Positions 1 through 7,301 of a DNA stretch of 21,174 nucleotides are shown here, piece by piece (the first letter of the stretch is position 1; each line of letters begins with the position of its first letter). The DNA comes from DATFXM01 sp035315885 (GTDB lineage Bacteria > Acidobacteriota > Blastocatellia > UBA7656): positions 1 to 21,174 of the forward strand of contig DATFXM010000085.1 of the NCBI GenBank assembly GCA_035315885.1. Direction: 5' to 3'. The position numbers and the translations under genes were made by a program. The notes below the pieces were generated by a model that worked only from the letters and a program-made list of their open reading frames with translations, was not told the origin of the DNA and searched no databases.

Positions 1-475
1 CCCGCTGCGCGGGCTAGCGTCTCTATTGGTGCGATTACCCCCGGTTCGCGGACTCACCGGGGGATAGTGTTCTGTCGCCCGCTGCGCGGGCTAGCGTCTC
101 TATTGGTGCGATTACCCCCGGTTCGCGGACTCACCGGGGGATAGTGTTCTGTCGCCCGCTGCGCGGGCTAGCGTCTCTATTGGTGCGATTACCCCCGGTT
201 CGCGGACTCACCGGGGGCTACATTCTGTCGCCCACTGCGCGGGCTCGCGTCTCTATTGGTGCGACTCCCCCGGTTCGCGGACTCACCGGGGGATAGTGTT
301 CTGTCGCCCGCTGCGCGGGCTCGCGTATCTATTGGTGCGATTACCCCCGGTTCGCGGACTCACCGGGGGCTACATTCTGTCGCCCGCTGCGCGGGCTCAG
401 ATCTCTGGTGCCCGTCGCCCCCCGGTTCGCGGACTCACCGGGGATAGTGTTCTGTCGCCGCTGCGCGGGCTCATG
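1..475. repeat. Tandem array of ~77-bp units, each with two hairpins
   Basis: Six full units begin at 1, 78, 155, 231, 307 and 383 (lengths 77, 77, 76, 76, 76, 75), and a seventh is cut off after about 18 bases from 458. Each unit has a short perfect hairpin CCCGC-TGC-GCGGG, a less conserved spacer, a second hairpin with arms CCCCCGGT and ACCGGGGG around a 10-nt loop, and a tail that ends TTCTGTCG. The hairpin arms and the loop TCGCGGACTC vary least. Variation concentrates in the spacer after GCGGGCT and in the tail (GATAGTG or CTACA). Unit 4 carries CCCAC, which breaks one pair of the first stem. The array starts before the window. It lies downstream of the minus-strand ABC transporter gene. 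Short open frames across it are products of the repetition and are not called as genes. Confidence 0.93.
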
Positions 476-501
476 TCTAGGGACGAACCCCTTCGGAGTT
501 G

Positions 502-516
502 GCACTCAGCACTCAG
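502..516. repeat. Short heptamer repeat (CACTCAG)
   Basis: Two copies of a 7-nt word (CACTCAG, equal to CTCAGCA by rotation) stand just past the stop codon of the ABC ATPase gene. The same word, on the other strand, recurs at 16015-16033 behind the XRE regulator. It differs by one base from the CTCAGAA word of the larger arrays. Confidence 0.6.
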
Positions 517-518
517 CG

Positions 519-1241
519 CTACTTTTCAGTCAGGGCGAAGAAGACATCCTCGAACGGGGCGTCCACGAGACCCGCACTCACTCTCAACTCGGCGGGTGGG
601 CCCTCCGCCACCAGTCGACCCCCGCGCATAACGCCTATGCGGTCGCTTATGCGCTCGACAAAACTCATAACGTGTGACGAAACGATGACCGATCTGCCGC
701 TGGTTCTTACCTCTTCAACGCGCAGCCTCAGCTTGCGCATCATCTCTACGTCCAGACCGTTCAACGGCTCATCGAGCAACAACAACTCCGGCGATCCGAC
801 GAACGCCGCCGCAAGCCCCAGCTTCTTTCGCATCCCCAGGGAGTAGCCGCCCACCAGTTTAGTCTTCACCGCATCCAGCTCGAAGAACTCAATCTCGCCA
901 GGCAAACTGTCGACGCTAGCGTCTTTCAACCCCGCCACCAATTCCAGATACTCGTACCCCGTCAGGCGATCGTAGAAGATCAAGTCCTCCGGAAGATACC
1001 CAACGTGGCGTTTCGTAGCCGCTAGATTAAGCGACAGATCCTCGCCGCAGATCCTAAGCTTTCCCGAATCCGGCTGTACAAGACCGGCAAGCATCTTAAT
1101 GAGCGTAGACTTGCCGGCTCCGTTTGCTCCGACCAGGGAATAAACCTCGCCCTTCGACACACGAATGCTGACTTCATTCACCGCGACGACTTCCCGGTAC
1201 CTCTTTACTACCGATTCAGCGACCACTACCGGATCAGTCAC
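519..1241 (-). CDS. ABC transporter ATP-binding protein (ABC-2 type exporter)
   Basis: A 240-residue ATPase that would power the membrane protein encoded just upstream. All ABC motifs are visible: Walker A GANGAGKST (38-46), a Q-loop region GYLPE with Glu where Gln is usual (81-85), a variant signature YSLGM (133-137), Walker B LLLLDE (153-158) and the switch His in SSH (190). The GYLPE and non-LSGGQ signature are common in the exporter branch of ABC-2 systems (family knowledge). The frame is open further upstream, but the chosen start is GTG at 1241. It is preceded by GGAGG at a 4-nt distance and overlaps the stop of the membrane gene by four bases (GTGA), a sign of translational coupling. 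The substrate cannot be read from the sequence. Confidence 0.93.
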   Translation of the reverse strand: MTDPVVVAESVVKRYREVVAVNEVSIRVSKGEVYSLVGANGAGKSTLIKMLAGLVQPDSGKLRICGEDLSLNLAATKRHVGYLPEDLIFYDRLTGYEYLELVAGLKDASVDSLPGEIEFFELDAVKTKLVGGYSLGMRKKLGLAAAFVGSPELLLLDEPLNGLDVEMMRKLRLRVEEVRTSGRSVIVSSHVMSFVERISDRIGVMRGGRLVAEGPPAELRVSAGLVDAPFEDVFFALTEK

Positions 1242-2668
1242 TCGGCCTCCGTAAGGATGTAGTAATTCGCGCGGTGGGAGCCCCACTGGAAAAGCGCAGG
1301 CATCGACTGCGCGTAAATCAGAATCCCAACCGGCCAGGCTAAATCGGTAATCGCGCCGGCGCCAAGCCCGATCGTGCACATCAGCACCACCGAGAGGCCC
1401 GGCCGCGCGGGCATCTCATAGGCGAGCGCACCGATCAGCGAGCTGACCATCCACCAGAGCAGCGCACACTCGCAGATCAGTGGAACTACATAGTAGGCAG
1501 GCTCGGTGAAGGTGAGAAGTCCGGCCACTGTGACAGCGAGCGCGCCGGGGAGACTCGCAAGCCTTGCGTACCACAACTTCGCACGCAAAAGTTCTTCTCC
1601 GGTCGAGCCCACAGAGCGCTCCAGCCAAAGGTGCGGCAGTTCAAACGAGACTAGCACCGGCACCAGCGCGGCTATGGTGCAGGTTTCGAGAATACACGCT
1701 GCCTTTATGGTCATGACGTGCGGGAGCCACGACGCATCAAGCCAGCTCCTCGGCGTCCAGTTCGCCGGCTGCAGATATCCGGTCAGCGCGGCGACGAGCG
1801 CTGCCGGCCACAACAGCGCCAGCGCCGTGGAAACATAGACTGCAGACGAGAAGCCTCGCACCGTCAATTTCAGATCACGTCGCAGCTGCTCGAGACTCGC
1901 GCGAGAAAGTTTACGAACGCTCAAGCGGGAGGCTATGGTGCTGAGGCGGCCCGGCGGCCTCATTTGGCGAGCGTACTCGATGTCGGAAGCGCGCCAGCGA
2001 TCGTTCAAGCGAAGGCCGGCGACGTATAACAGAATCGATGCGACCACCGCCTCGAGAATCAGGATCGGCGGCCAGAGACGAATCGAAAGAACAACCATCA
2101 GCGAAAGCTGCTGAGCTATTGGTGCGGCAGCCAGGACCGACAAGAAACCTACCAGTGCGATTCCAGCACGGCGAGTTCGGCTCCAATGTACCCAGCACAG
2201 CGCGCAGAAGGCTTCGGCGGTAGCGGTGATTGCAACGAACAGAGCTGCCGAAACCAGGATTGTAGCCAAGGGCCACTTTCCCGGTTTGACAAGCGGTCGC
2301 GCCGCTATCAGAACTAGCGTTGCCGCGCACAGTCTCGCGATGCGCCGCGCCAGCGCGAAGTTCCAGGAGGTCGACGCGTCGACCGGCAGCGAGTCAATCA
2401 CAGAGTCAGGAGTGCCGGCGTGATAGATTTCCTGACTCGCTCTCGACAGCGTGAGGGCTACGAGTCCCATCCAGCACACGGTAGCGATAAGGTGAGTTGC
2501 GATCAGCGGAATGCTGAGCGGTTGCAGGTTGAAAGCGAGTCTCGATGAAGTGAAGTAAGTCAGGCCGAGGACTATTGGTCCGAGAATCAGGCAGGAGTAC
2601 AAATGCTCGCGGAGCCAGCGGCCGCCGTCGCGCGACGAAGCTTCGAGAAGTAGCAGCAGCTTTCGCAC
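1238..2668 (-). CDS. ABC-2 type exporter membrane subunit
   Basis: A 476-residue very hydrophobic protein with roughly ten or more membrane-spanning stretches, for example near residues 25-45, 55-75, 110-150 and 185-215, then clusters around 280-300 and 380-460. A basic loop (about 215-265, rich in Arg) would face the cytoplasm by the positive-inside rule. The gene overlaps the ATPase gene by four bases, which makes it the likely permease partner. I do not recognise a named subfamily. The start is GTG at 2668. No Shine-Dalgarno sequence is visible there, because an 18-19 bp hairpin made of heptamer repeats ends about 8 nt before the start codon. A start further inside is possible but no better ribosome site was seen. 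It is probably cotranscribed with the FKBP gene upstream. Confidence 0.82.
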   Translation of the reverse strand: MRKLLLLLEASSRDGGRWLREHLYSCLILGPIVLGLTYFTSSRLAFNLQPLSIPLIATHLIATVCWMGLVALTLSRASQEIYHAGTPDSVIDSLPVDASTSWNFALARRIARLCAATLVLIAARPLVKPGKWPLATILVSAALFVAITATAEAFCALCWVHWSRTRRAGIALVGFLSVLAAAPIAQQLSLMVVLSIRLWPPILILEAVVASILLYVAGLRLNDRWRASDIEYARQMRPPGRLSTIASRLSVRKLSRASLEQLRRDLKLTVRGFSSAVYVSTALALLWPAALVAALTGYLQPANWTPRSWLDASWLPHVMTIKAACILETCTIAALVPVLVSFELPHLWLERSVGSTGEELLRAKLWYARLASLPGALAVTVAGLLTFTEPAYYVVPLICECALLWWMVSSLIGALAYEMPARPGLSVVLMCTIGLGAGAITDLAWPVGILIYAQSMPALFQWGSHRANYYILTEAE

Positions 2669-2675
2669 GTATTTG

Positions 2676-2722
2676 AGTTCTGAATACTGAGTTCTGAGTA
2701 TCGGAACTCAGTACTCAGAACT
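2676..2722 (-). repeat. Heptamer-repeat hairpin between FKBP and permease genes
   Basis: The arms 2676-2694 and 2704-2722 pair over 19 bp around a 9-nt loop. The only imperfect pair (A opposite C on the plus strand) becomes a G-U pair in minus-strand RNA, the strand transcribed here. The arms are built from the word TTCTGAG/CTCAGAA with slight drift. No T-run follows, so it is not a standard intrinsic terminator. It fills the gap between the stop of the FKBP gene and the GTG of the permease. It could stabilise the end of the first message or mask the ribosome site of the second (inference). Confidence 0.8.
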
Positions 2723-2727
2723 GAAGC

Positions 2728-3243
2728 TTAAAGCTTCACGTCGAGGAGTTCGACTTCGAACTGAAGGGTTGCGTTGGGCGGAATGCTTTGACCGAAGCCG
2801 CGTGCTCCGTATCCAAGGTCCGGCGGCACGATGAGCCTGCGCTTTCCGCCGACTTTCATCGACATCACGCCTTCGTCCCAACCTTTTATGACGCGTCCGG
2901 TTCCGATTACAAATTCGAGTGGCCGTCCGCTATCTTTGGAGCTGTCGAATTTGGTGCCGTCGAGCAGAGTGCCGGTGTAATCGACTTTGACTGTCGCGCC
3001 CGGTCTTGGACTGGCGCCGGTACCGACGACTTCGTCAATGTATTTCAGACCGGACGTGGTGGTGATCTCCTGGCCTGCGATGCCGTTTCGGTGGGGCAAC
3101 ACCAGGAGTACCGCTGCTCCGACCAACAGGGCCGCCAATGCTACGATGACAATAACCTTGAGAGGTTTGTTAGCCTTGCTGCGGCTGGATGCGACGCGGG
3201 CAGACGGATGAGTCTTTCGTTTGCGCTTTCGACTCTGTGGCAA
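2728..3243 (-). CDS. Membrane-anchored FKBP-type peptidyl-prolyl cis-trans isomerase
   Basis: A 171-residue protein with a basic N-terminus (about residues 1-27), one membrane helix (about 28-48) and a single FKBP domain (about 60-171). It should catalyse cis-trans isomerisation of Xaa-Pro bonds in proteins on the outer face of the inner membrane. Characteristic FKBP pieces are present: VDYTG, KFDSS, the VIKGWDEG stretch with the Trp at the floor of the active site, GYGARG and the closing strand FEVELLDV. The start is TTG at 3243, supported by AGGAG eight bases ahead; no ATG or GTG fits better. A TATAAA-like -10 (3275-3280, minus strand) lies shortly upstream, but no good -35 was found. The N-terminal helix could also be an uncleaved or cleaved signal sequence. 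Confidence 0.92.
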   Translation of the reverse strand: MPQSRKRKRKTHPSARVASSRSKANKPLKVIVIVALAALLVGAAVLLVLPHRNGIAGQEITTTSGLKYIDEVVGTGASPRPGATVKVDYTGTLLDGTKFDSSKDSGRPLEFVIGTGRVIKGWDEGVMSMKVGGKRRLIVPPDLGYGARGFGQSIPPNATLQFEVELLDVKL

Positions 3244-3526
3244 TGAAGTTTCTCCTGTCTATAGGCCGTTCTTCTTTATAAGGCCAAATCGAGAATTGAT
3301 CGAACGGTTGTATGCATTCGGGCGAAGCCCGAATATGAGATTCTGATCGCGTATTGTCAAGTCGAACCTCGGGTGGGTTCTGTACAAGCAAACCAGGACA
3401 ACGCCCTCGAGCGCGCTGCCAAGAAATCCAGCGGCGGAGGGCGCCGCGTAGTTACCGCTGAGAACCGGTCAAGCTCATCGACCGGAGGTTGTTAACCTGC
3501 CAAACAAGAAAAGGAGTTCAGTTGTG
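3244..3526. other. Divergent intergenic region, FKBP / haemoglobin
   Basis: No gene was found in these 283 bases. On the minus strand a TATAAA box (3275-3280) is a weak candidate -10 for the FKBP gene. A perfect hairpin sits at 3316-3334. Two more hairpins precede the haemoglobin ribosome site: arms 3465-3470 and 3480-3485 (CCGGTC/GACCGG), and 3486-3490 with 3494-3498 (AGGTT/AACCT). I could not identify a convincing plus-strand promoter. Confidence 0.5.
3316..3334. repeat. Perfect small hairpin ATTCGGGC-GAA-GCCCGAAT
   Basis: An 8-bp perfect stem with a 3-nt loop lies in the gap between two divergent genes. There is no T-run, and the position upstream of both genes argues against a terminator. 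It resembles a REP-like palindrome or an operator; only one copy is in the window. Confidence 0.6.
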
Positions 3527-3973
3527 ATGCGCAAGAATGTGATTGCTGTGATGGTCTCAGTGACCTTTCTATTTGGAGCGCTCTCCAGCGTTCTGGCCAA
3601 GGAAAAATCGCTTTACTCGCGGCTTGGCGGCAAGAAAGCAATAACCGCCGTTGTGGATGAGTTCGTTAGCAATGTTGCCAACGATGGCCGCATAAACAAG
3701 TTTTTCACTGCCACGGCTAGCGATCCAAAGCGGCTCGACGGATTCAAAGGGAAGTTGGTTGCTCAGATTTGCCAGGTGAGCGGCGGTCCGTGCAAGTATC
3801 CGGGTAAGGACATGAAAAGCGCGCACAAGGGGATGGGTATCACCGACGCCGACTTCAACGCACTGGTTGAGGATCTGGTGAAGGCTCTCGACAAATTCAA
3901 TGTAGGCGCACAGGAGAAGAAGGAGTTGCTTGGGGCGCTTGGAGGGATGAAGGGCGATATCGTAGGACAGTAA
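3527..3973 (+). CDS. Exported truncated haemoglobin (group I-like)
   Basis: A 148-residue protein. Residues 1-24 form a signal peptide ending SSVLA-KE, so the haem domain (about 27-148) should act outside the cytoplasm. The domain shows the truncated-globin order: SLYSRLGG at the start, KFF at the CD corner, GGPCKYPGKDM in the EF region, then SAHKGM, where His100 is the expected proximal haem ligand. Family members bind oxygen or detoxify nitric oxide; which applies here is unknown. The B10 distal Tyr, usually part of a Phe-Tyr pair in group I, appears to be Val (EFV, 45-47), which would alter ligand chemistry (my alignment by eye). AAGGAG at 3511-3516 serves either the GTG at 3524 or the ATG at 3527; I chose the ATG. 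Confidence 0.9.
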   Translation: MRKNVIAVMVSVTFLFGALSSVLAKEKSLYSRLGGKKAITAVVDEFVSNVANDGRINKFFTATASDPKRLDGFKGKLVAQICQVSGGPCKYPGKDMKSAHKGMGITDADFNALVEDLVKALDKFNVGAQEKKELLGALGGMKGDIVGQ

Positions 3974-3986
3974 GAGGAAGTTCTGC

Positions 3987-4055
3987 GTTCTGAGTCCTGA
4001 GTTCTGAGTCGCAACCCCTTTACAGGGTTGTTACTCAGAACTCAGAACTCAGAAC
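3987..4055. terminator. Long heptamer-built hairpin between convergent genes
   Basis: The arms 3987-4017 and 4025-4055 pair along about 31 positions around a 7-nt loop, with a CAACCC/GGGTTG top and a lower stem of TTCTGAG/CTCAGAA words. One C-A mismatch becomes G-U in minus-strand RNA, and the CG/TT step near the top is unpaired or wobble. It fills the space between the ends of the haemoglobin gene and the GlcG-like gene and reaches the last base of the latter's stop codon. No T-tract follows on either side, so the terminator role is inferred from position and stem length. Confidence 0.65.
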
Positions 4056-5992
4056 TACCTATCGGGGTGTCGAGGGAATTTCACAAATGGCAGGCGGACC
4101 CCGCGCACAAAGACGCGGTCCGAGCGCATTTCTGCAGGTGATTCGAAACCGGTGCTTCCCATAGCCGAAATGATGTCGTCTTGATCTACTCCGTCGCCGC
4201 TGATCCCAATGCCTCCCGCCAGCCTTCCGTTCTTGAAAAGCGGAACGCTGCCGGGAAAGATCTGAATTCCGTTCCGCAACGCAGCTACTCCCGTGCAATC
4301 GCCGGGACTGAGCGTGCCATTGTTTAGAAACTTGCCGATCGCGCCGTCGCCCTCAAGCAACAGCGCTAATTGCAAGCCGTCGTTGAAGGGGCTGAAGTCC
4401 GCGATGGGCACCGAAAAGGGCCCGTTAGCGGTGTTGTCTATGCCGTCAGGGAAGAAGGGCCGGCTCAGAAATCCGCCAGCCCGGTCGCTAAAAGCTACCG
4501 ACCCGTCCAACCTGAGACCGTCGGCTGCGGCGGCATCCACGAATCGTCCCAGTCCGCGCGATCGAAGCGCTGAACCCGCCTGAGCGCTGCTGAAGAATGT
4601 CGCGGTGCGAGCCTTCTGCGCCGACACGTCGAATCCGAAAATCGGTGCGTCGATCGTGCTGAAGATTCCGAGGATCGTTCCGTCCACGTCGCAAACGGTT
4701 ATGTTCACTTCCGCCGCGCTGTTTTCGGGTTGCCGAATCGCAGCGCGTGTTATGAACGCCTGCCGCGCCGCCTGAAGGATTATCTGTTGTACGTCCGCCG
4801 CACTCAGCATTGAACCGGACTTGAACGGGAAGAAACGATCATCGACGCGCCCCGCGGGTACCGACGAATCCAGCGTCACAACGCGAAACGCGGAGGGTTG
4901 TGCTGGGCGGATCGGAACGAGCAGGTCTCCACGAAGTTGCGAGAATCCGGGAGTCGGAATCGCCGGGGGCATTGGCGTGTTGACGAAGGTGAAACGAATG
5001 CCGTTTACGACAATCTTGTTCCCTTGAATCTCGGAGGGGGTTTCAAAGCCGCGAGTGCCCGCAACGGCTACCAGCTCTTCAACGGGCTGATCGTTGTCGG
5101 TAGCGTCCGGGTCCAGCGTGTACAGGCCATCGCCTTCGACACCAATACCTCCAACTCTCAGACCATTCTTGTACAGAGCGATACCGCCAGGATCGGCCGC
5201 CAGCCCCAGCGGAGAACGCGCGTTCACGTCGCTACAAACGAGAAGCTGCGAGAACTGAACACCGAACAGCGGACCGCCGGCCTGGAAATCAACTCCGGGA
5301 GGGAAATGCTGCTGGACGATGAAACTTGCGGTTCGGGTCGTAAAGCTGTGCCCCTGACTGCTCAGAAAAGCGCCAGTGACTGCCTTTGAGATCGCCGCCA
5401 GATCGGATGGAACTTCGGTGCCTTCGAGTCCTCCGTGTGGCCCACGTCCGGGGACACTGATACGAGTAGTCGTGGGTGCGCCGGTCATACGGAAGACCCC
5501 AAGTACGTTGCCTTCGCCGTCGACCACTGCAATTGTGGCTTTGAAGCCGCTCGCCTCCGCCTGGGCGACTGCCTGCGCTATTACAGTCTTGACGTCGTCC
5601 TCGGTGAGCAGGCGGTTGTCTGTGGTGGCTACGGTGATGTGAGTGAGCGGCGAAGAGCTACCGTCGGGATTAGACACCAGAGCATCGAAGCCGTTTTGCA
5701 GGTCGGCGGCGGCGACGCCACTGATGACAATCTTCCTGGTGCCTTTGATCTTGATGTGGCCGTGCCTCAAGGGTCCCGAAGAAGTCAGCAGGGTCAGAAC
5801 CGCTCCGTGCTGGAAGTTCTCGCCCTTTATCACGAGCCGTCCGGTAGACGGATCGTAGGTGCAGCTCGGCGCGTTTATCACCGGCGCAAGCGATTGCAGC
5901 AAAGCTTTTGAGTTTCCCGCGACAAAGAATGCGGCGATTAGTGACGCACCGAAGATGAACCGAGCAAGAGCGCGTGAGGGATGGCGAATCAT
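4055..5992 (-). CDS. Secreted protein with two GlcG/HbpS-like domains
   Basis: A 645-residue exported protein. Residues 1-30 form a signal peptide, and about 38-120 look like an Ig-like (IPT/TIG-type) strand-rich domain. Two GlcG/HbpS (DUF336-type) domains follow, at about 128-340 and 396-640. Each half has the family start (TEDDV or SAADV helix, then IAVVDGEGNVLGVFR or ITVCDVDGTILGIFS) and the family end with KNG, GGIGVEGDG or GGIGISGDG and a final GFE(T/S)P segment. HbpS-type members bind haem in the cell envelope; others have no known ligand. The ATG at 5992 has GGAG about 9 nt ahead. It lies 52 bases after the lectin-domain gene on the same strand, so the two are probably cotranscribed. 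The two halves differ in sequence, which points to an old duplication. Confidence 0.85.
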   Translation of the reverse strand: MIRHPSRALARFIFGASLIAAFFVAGNSKALLQSLAPVINAPSCTYDPSTGRLVIKGENFQHGAVLTLLTSSGPLRHGHIKIKGTRKIVISGVAAADLQNGFDALVSNPDGSSSPLTHITVATTDNRLLTEDDVKTVIAQAVAQAEASGFKATIAVVDGEGNVLGVFRMTGAPTTTRISVPGRGPHGGLEGTEVPSDLAAISKAVTGAFLSSQGHSFTTRTASFIVQQHFPPGVDFQAGGPLFGVQFSQLLVCSDVNARSPLGLAADPGGIALYKNGLRVGGIGVEGDGLYTLDPDATDNDQPVEELVAVAGTRGFETPSEIQGNKIVVNGIRFTFVNTPMPPAIPTPGFSQLRGDLLVPIRPAQPSAFRVVTLDSSVPAGRVDDRFFPFKSGSMLSAADVQQIILQAARQAFITRAAIRQPENSAAEVNITVCDVDGTILGIFSTIDAPIFGFDVSAQKARTATFFSSAQAGSALRSRGLGRFVDAAAADGLRLDGSVAFSDRAGGFLSRPFFPDGIDNTANGPFSVPIADFSPFNDGLQLALLLEGDGAIGKFLNNGTLSPGDCTGVAALRNGIQIFPGSVPLFKNGRLAGGIGISGDGVDQDDIISAMGSTGFESPAEMRSDRVFVRGVRLPFVKFPRHPDR

Positions 5993-6044
5993 CCTTGGGT
6001 TCTCCAGCCGAGATCAAGGACTGCGTTCGAACGAGAATCTACTG

Positions 6045-7097
6045 TCAGGGTTTTCTAGCCGACTGAATTTCTATCGTCGCCCGAAAAGAGCCTGTGTTAT
6101 CAGCCAGCGTTCCCTCATTGACCGACAAAAACAGGAGGCCGTCGCGTGCGGCCGTGAATTCTGCCCCTTTCCCGATGAATATGAAGTCGTCGTTGTCCGC
6201 GCCGATCACGCCAATCAAAGCTCCCGTAGCGTGATCAGGCATGAGTTTTTTTGCATCCGCGACATCGGGCAGACCTTCAGGGCCTGAAGTTTTGAGCGAC
6301 GACTGATCGAGGGTCACAGATCCGCTGGCAGTAATGCGAATATGGTCGCCGCGTTTCACGATCACTCCGCTGCTTGTCCAGTCACGCTTGCCGATCACGT
6401 CGACGGAGACGGTTTTGACCGGTCCAAGTGATCTGCGAACGGATTTCTCGCTATCTGAGTCGACGCTTGAGGAGGGAGCGGCTTCTGGTTCTTTGGAAGC
6501 AGTCGCCGAGTCTTTTTGAGCAGCGTCCTTGGGAGACGCAGTTTCCTTTGGCGGTGTGTCGGCCGTCTCAGGCTCGCGAGAAGTCTCTTTGACGTCGGGG
6601 GTGGCGGCAGCAGGCTCCTTCGAGGCGACCTCCCTCGAGGCGACCTCCTTCACCCCTGCGGTTTGGACTGGCTCTTTGCTCTTCTGCTTTGATTTGGAAT
6701 TTGATCTTTTGGATTCTGGTTTGGTCGGAGGTGGTTCTACGGTCTTTGTCTCGGGAGCCGTTATTTTCGGTTCGGATGACTTGGACCCCAACGATTCGGA
6801 TGACTTGGCGACTGCCGATTCAGCGGGCGTGCTTGTCGGGGGCGCGGCGCTCGAAGAATCTGTTGCACCGGGTGCGGCGGTAGAGTCGAATTCTACACGC
6901 GCGACGTCGCCGACGTAGACAGTGGCGCGGCTCAGAAAGCGTCCCGAGCCGGTGTCGATCATCACGGTAAACTGATCGTCGGCGAAACTGGTCACCTTGC
7001 CTTTCAGCACGCTTCCGTTTTTCAGATGGATAGTATCTGCCTGAGCCGTCGAGCACACCAACATCACCGCGGCGAGAAATATTGCTAGCCTTCTCAT
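6045..7097 (-). CDS. Secreted protein with PA-IL (LecA)-like lectin domain
   Basis: A 350-residue protein in three parts. Residues 1-20 are a signal peptide cut after AQA. Residues 21-70 (HLKNGSVLKGKV, then VGDVARVEF) resemble the small beta-barrel found at the start of many secreted proteins of planctomycetes and acidobacteria. A long low-complexity linker (about 72-225), rich in Ser, Thr, Lys, Glu, Pro and Ala, follows. The C-terminal 125 residues match the PA-IL galactose-lectin fold: DWTSSGVIVKRGDHIRITASG, then GALIGVIG, FIFIGKG and a LADNTGSF turn corresponding to the calcium and sugar loop of LecA. The ligand is not known. The ATG at 7097 has GGAGG seven bases ahead. The linker DNA contains a repeated GAGGCGACCTCC near 6625-6650. 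Confidence 0.83.
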   Translation of the reverse strand: MRRLAIFLAAVMLVCSTAQADTIHLKNGSVLKGKVTSFADDQFTVMIDTGSGRFLSRATVYVGDVARVEFDSTAAPGATDSSSAAPPTSTPAESAVAKSSESLGSKSSEPKITAPETKTVEPPPTKPESKRSNSKSKQKSKEPVQTAGVKEVASREVASKEPAAATPDVKETSREPETADTPPKETASPKDAAQKDSATASKEPEAAPSSSVDSDSEKSVRRSLGPVKTVSVDVIGKRDWTSSGVIVKRGDHIRITASGSVTLDQSSLKTSGPEGLPDVADAKKLMPDHATGALIGVIGADNDDFIFIGKGAEFTAARDGLLFLSVNEGTLADNTGSFRATIEIQSARKP

Positions 7098-7301
7098 TTC
7101 GAAGCCTCCGCTAAGGTTGTTAATCGTGGGTTCAAAGATTTCAACTCCAGCGCTACCCGATATCGCAAGCGATCATTAGGTTCTGGGCCGGGTCGTGGTC
7201 ATCACGAGCTGAAAGTGATCAGTTGCCTCTCGATCCTTCGAGAAGTTGAGACGTAGATTGTCGTGCCGATTTGATTTCGTTTTTAGAGCCTGTTGGAACC
7301 G

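Noticed and set aside
1..475. CRISPR array
   Set aside because: The whole 77-bp unit is conserved, including the parts that would be spacers; there are no unique spacers and no cas genes.
256..846. Several plus-strand open frames of 63-115 codons over the 77-bp array and the end of the ABC gene
   Set aside because: They are translations of the tandem repeat in different frames or lie antisense to the ATPase gene; no ribosome sites, no family resemblance.
3170..3391. A 73-codon minus-strand frame upstream of the FKBP gene
   Set aside because: It overlaps the FKBP start in another frame, crosses a perfect hairpin and has no family resemblance.
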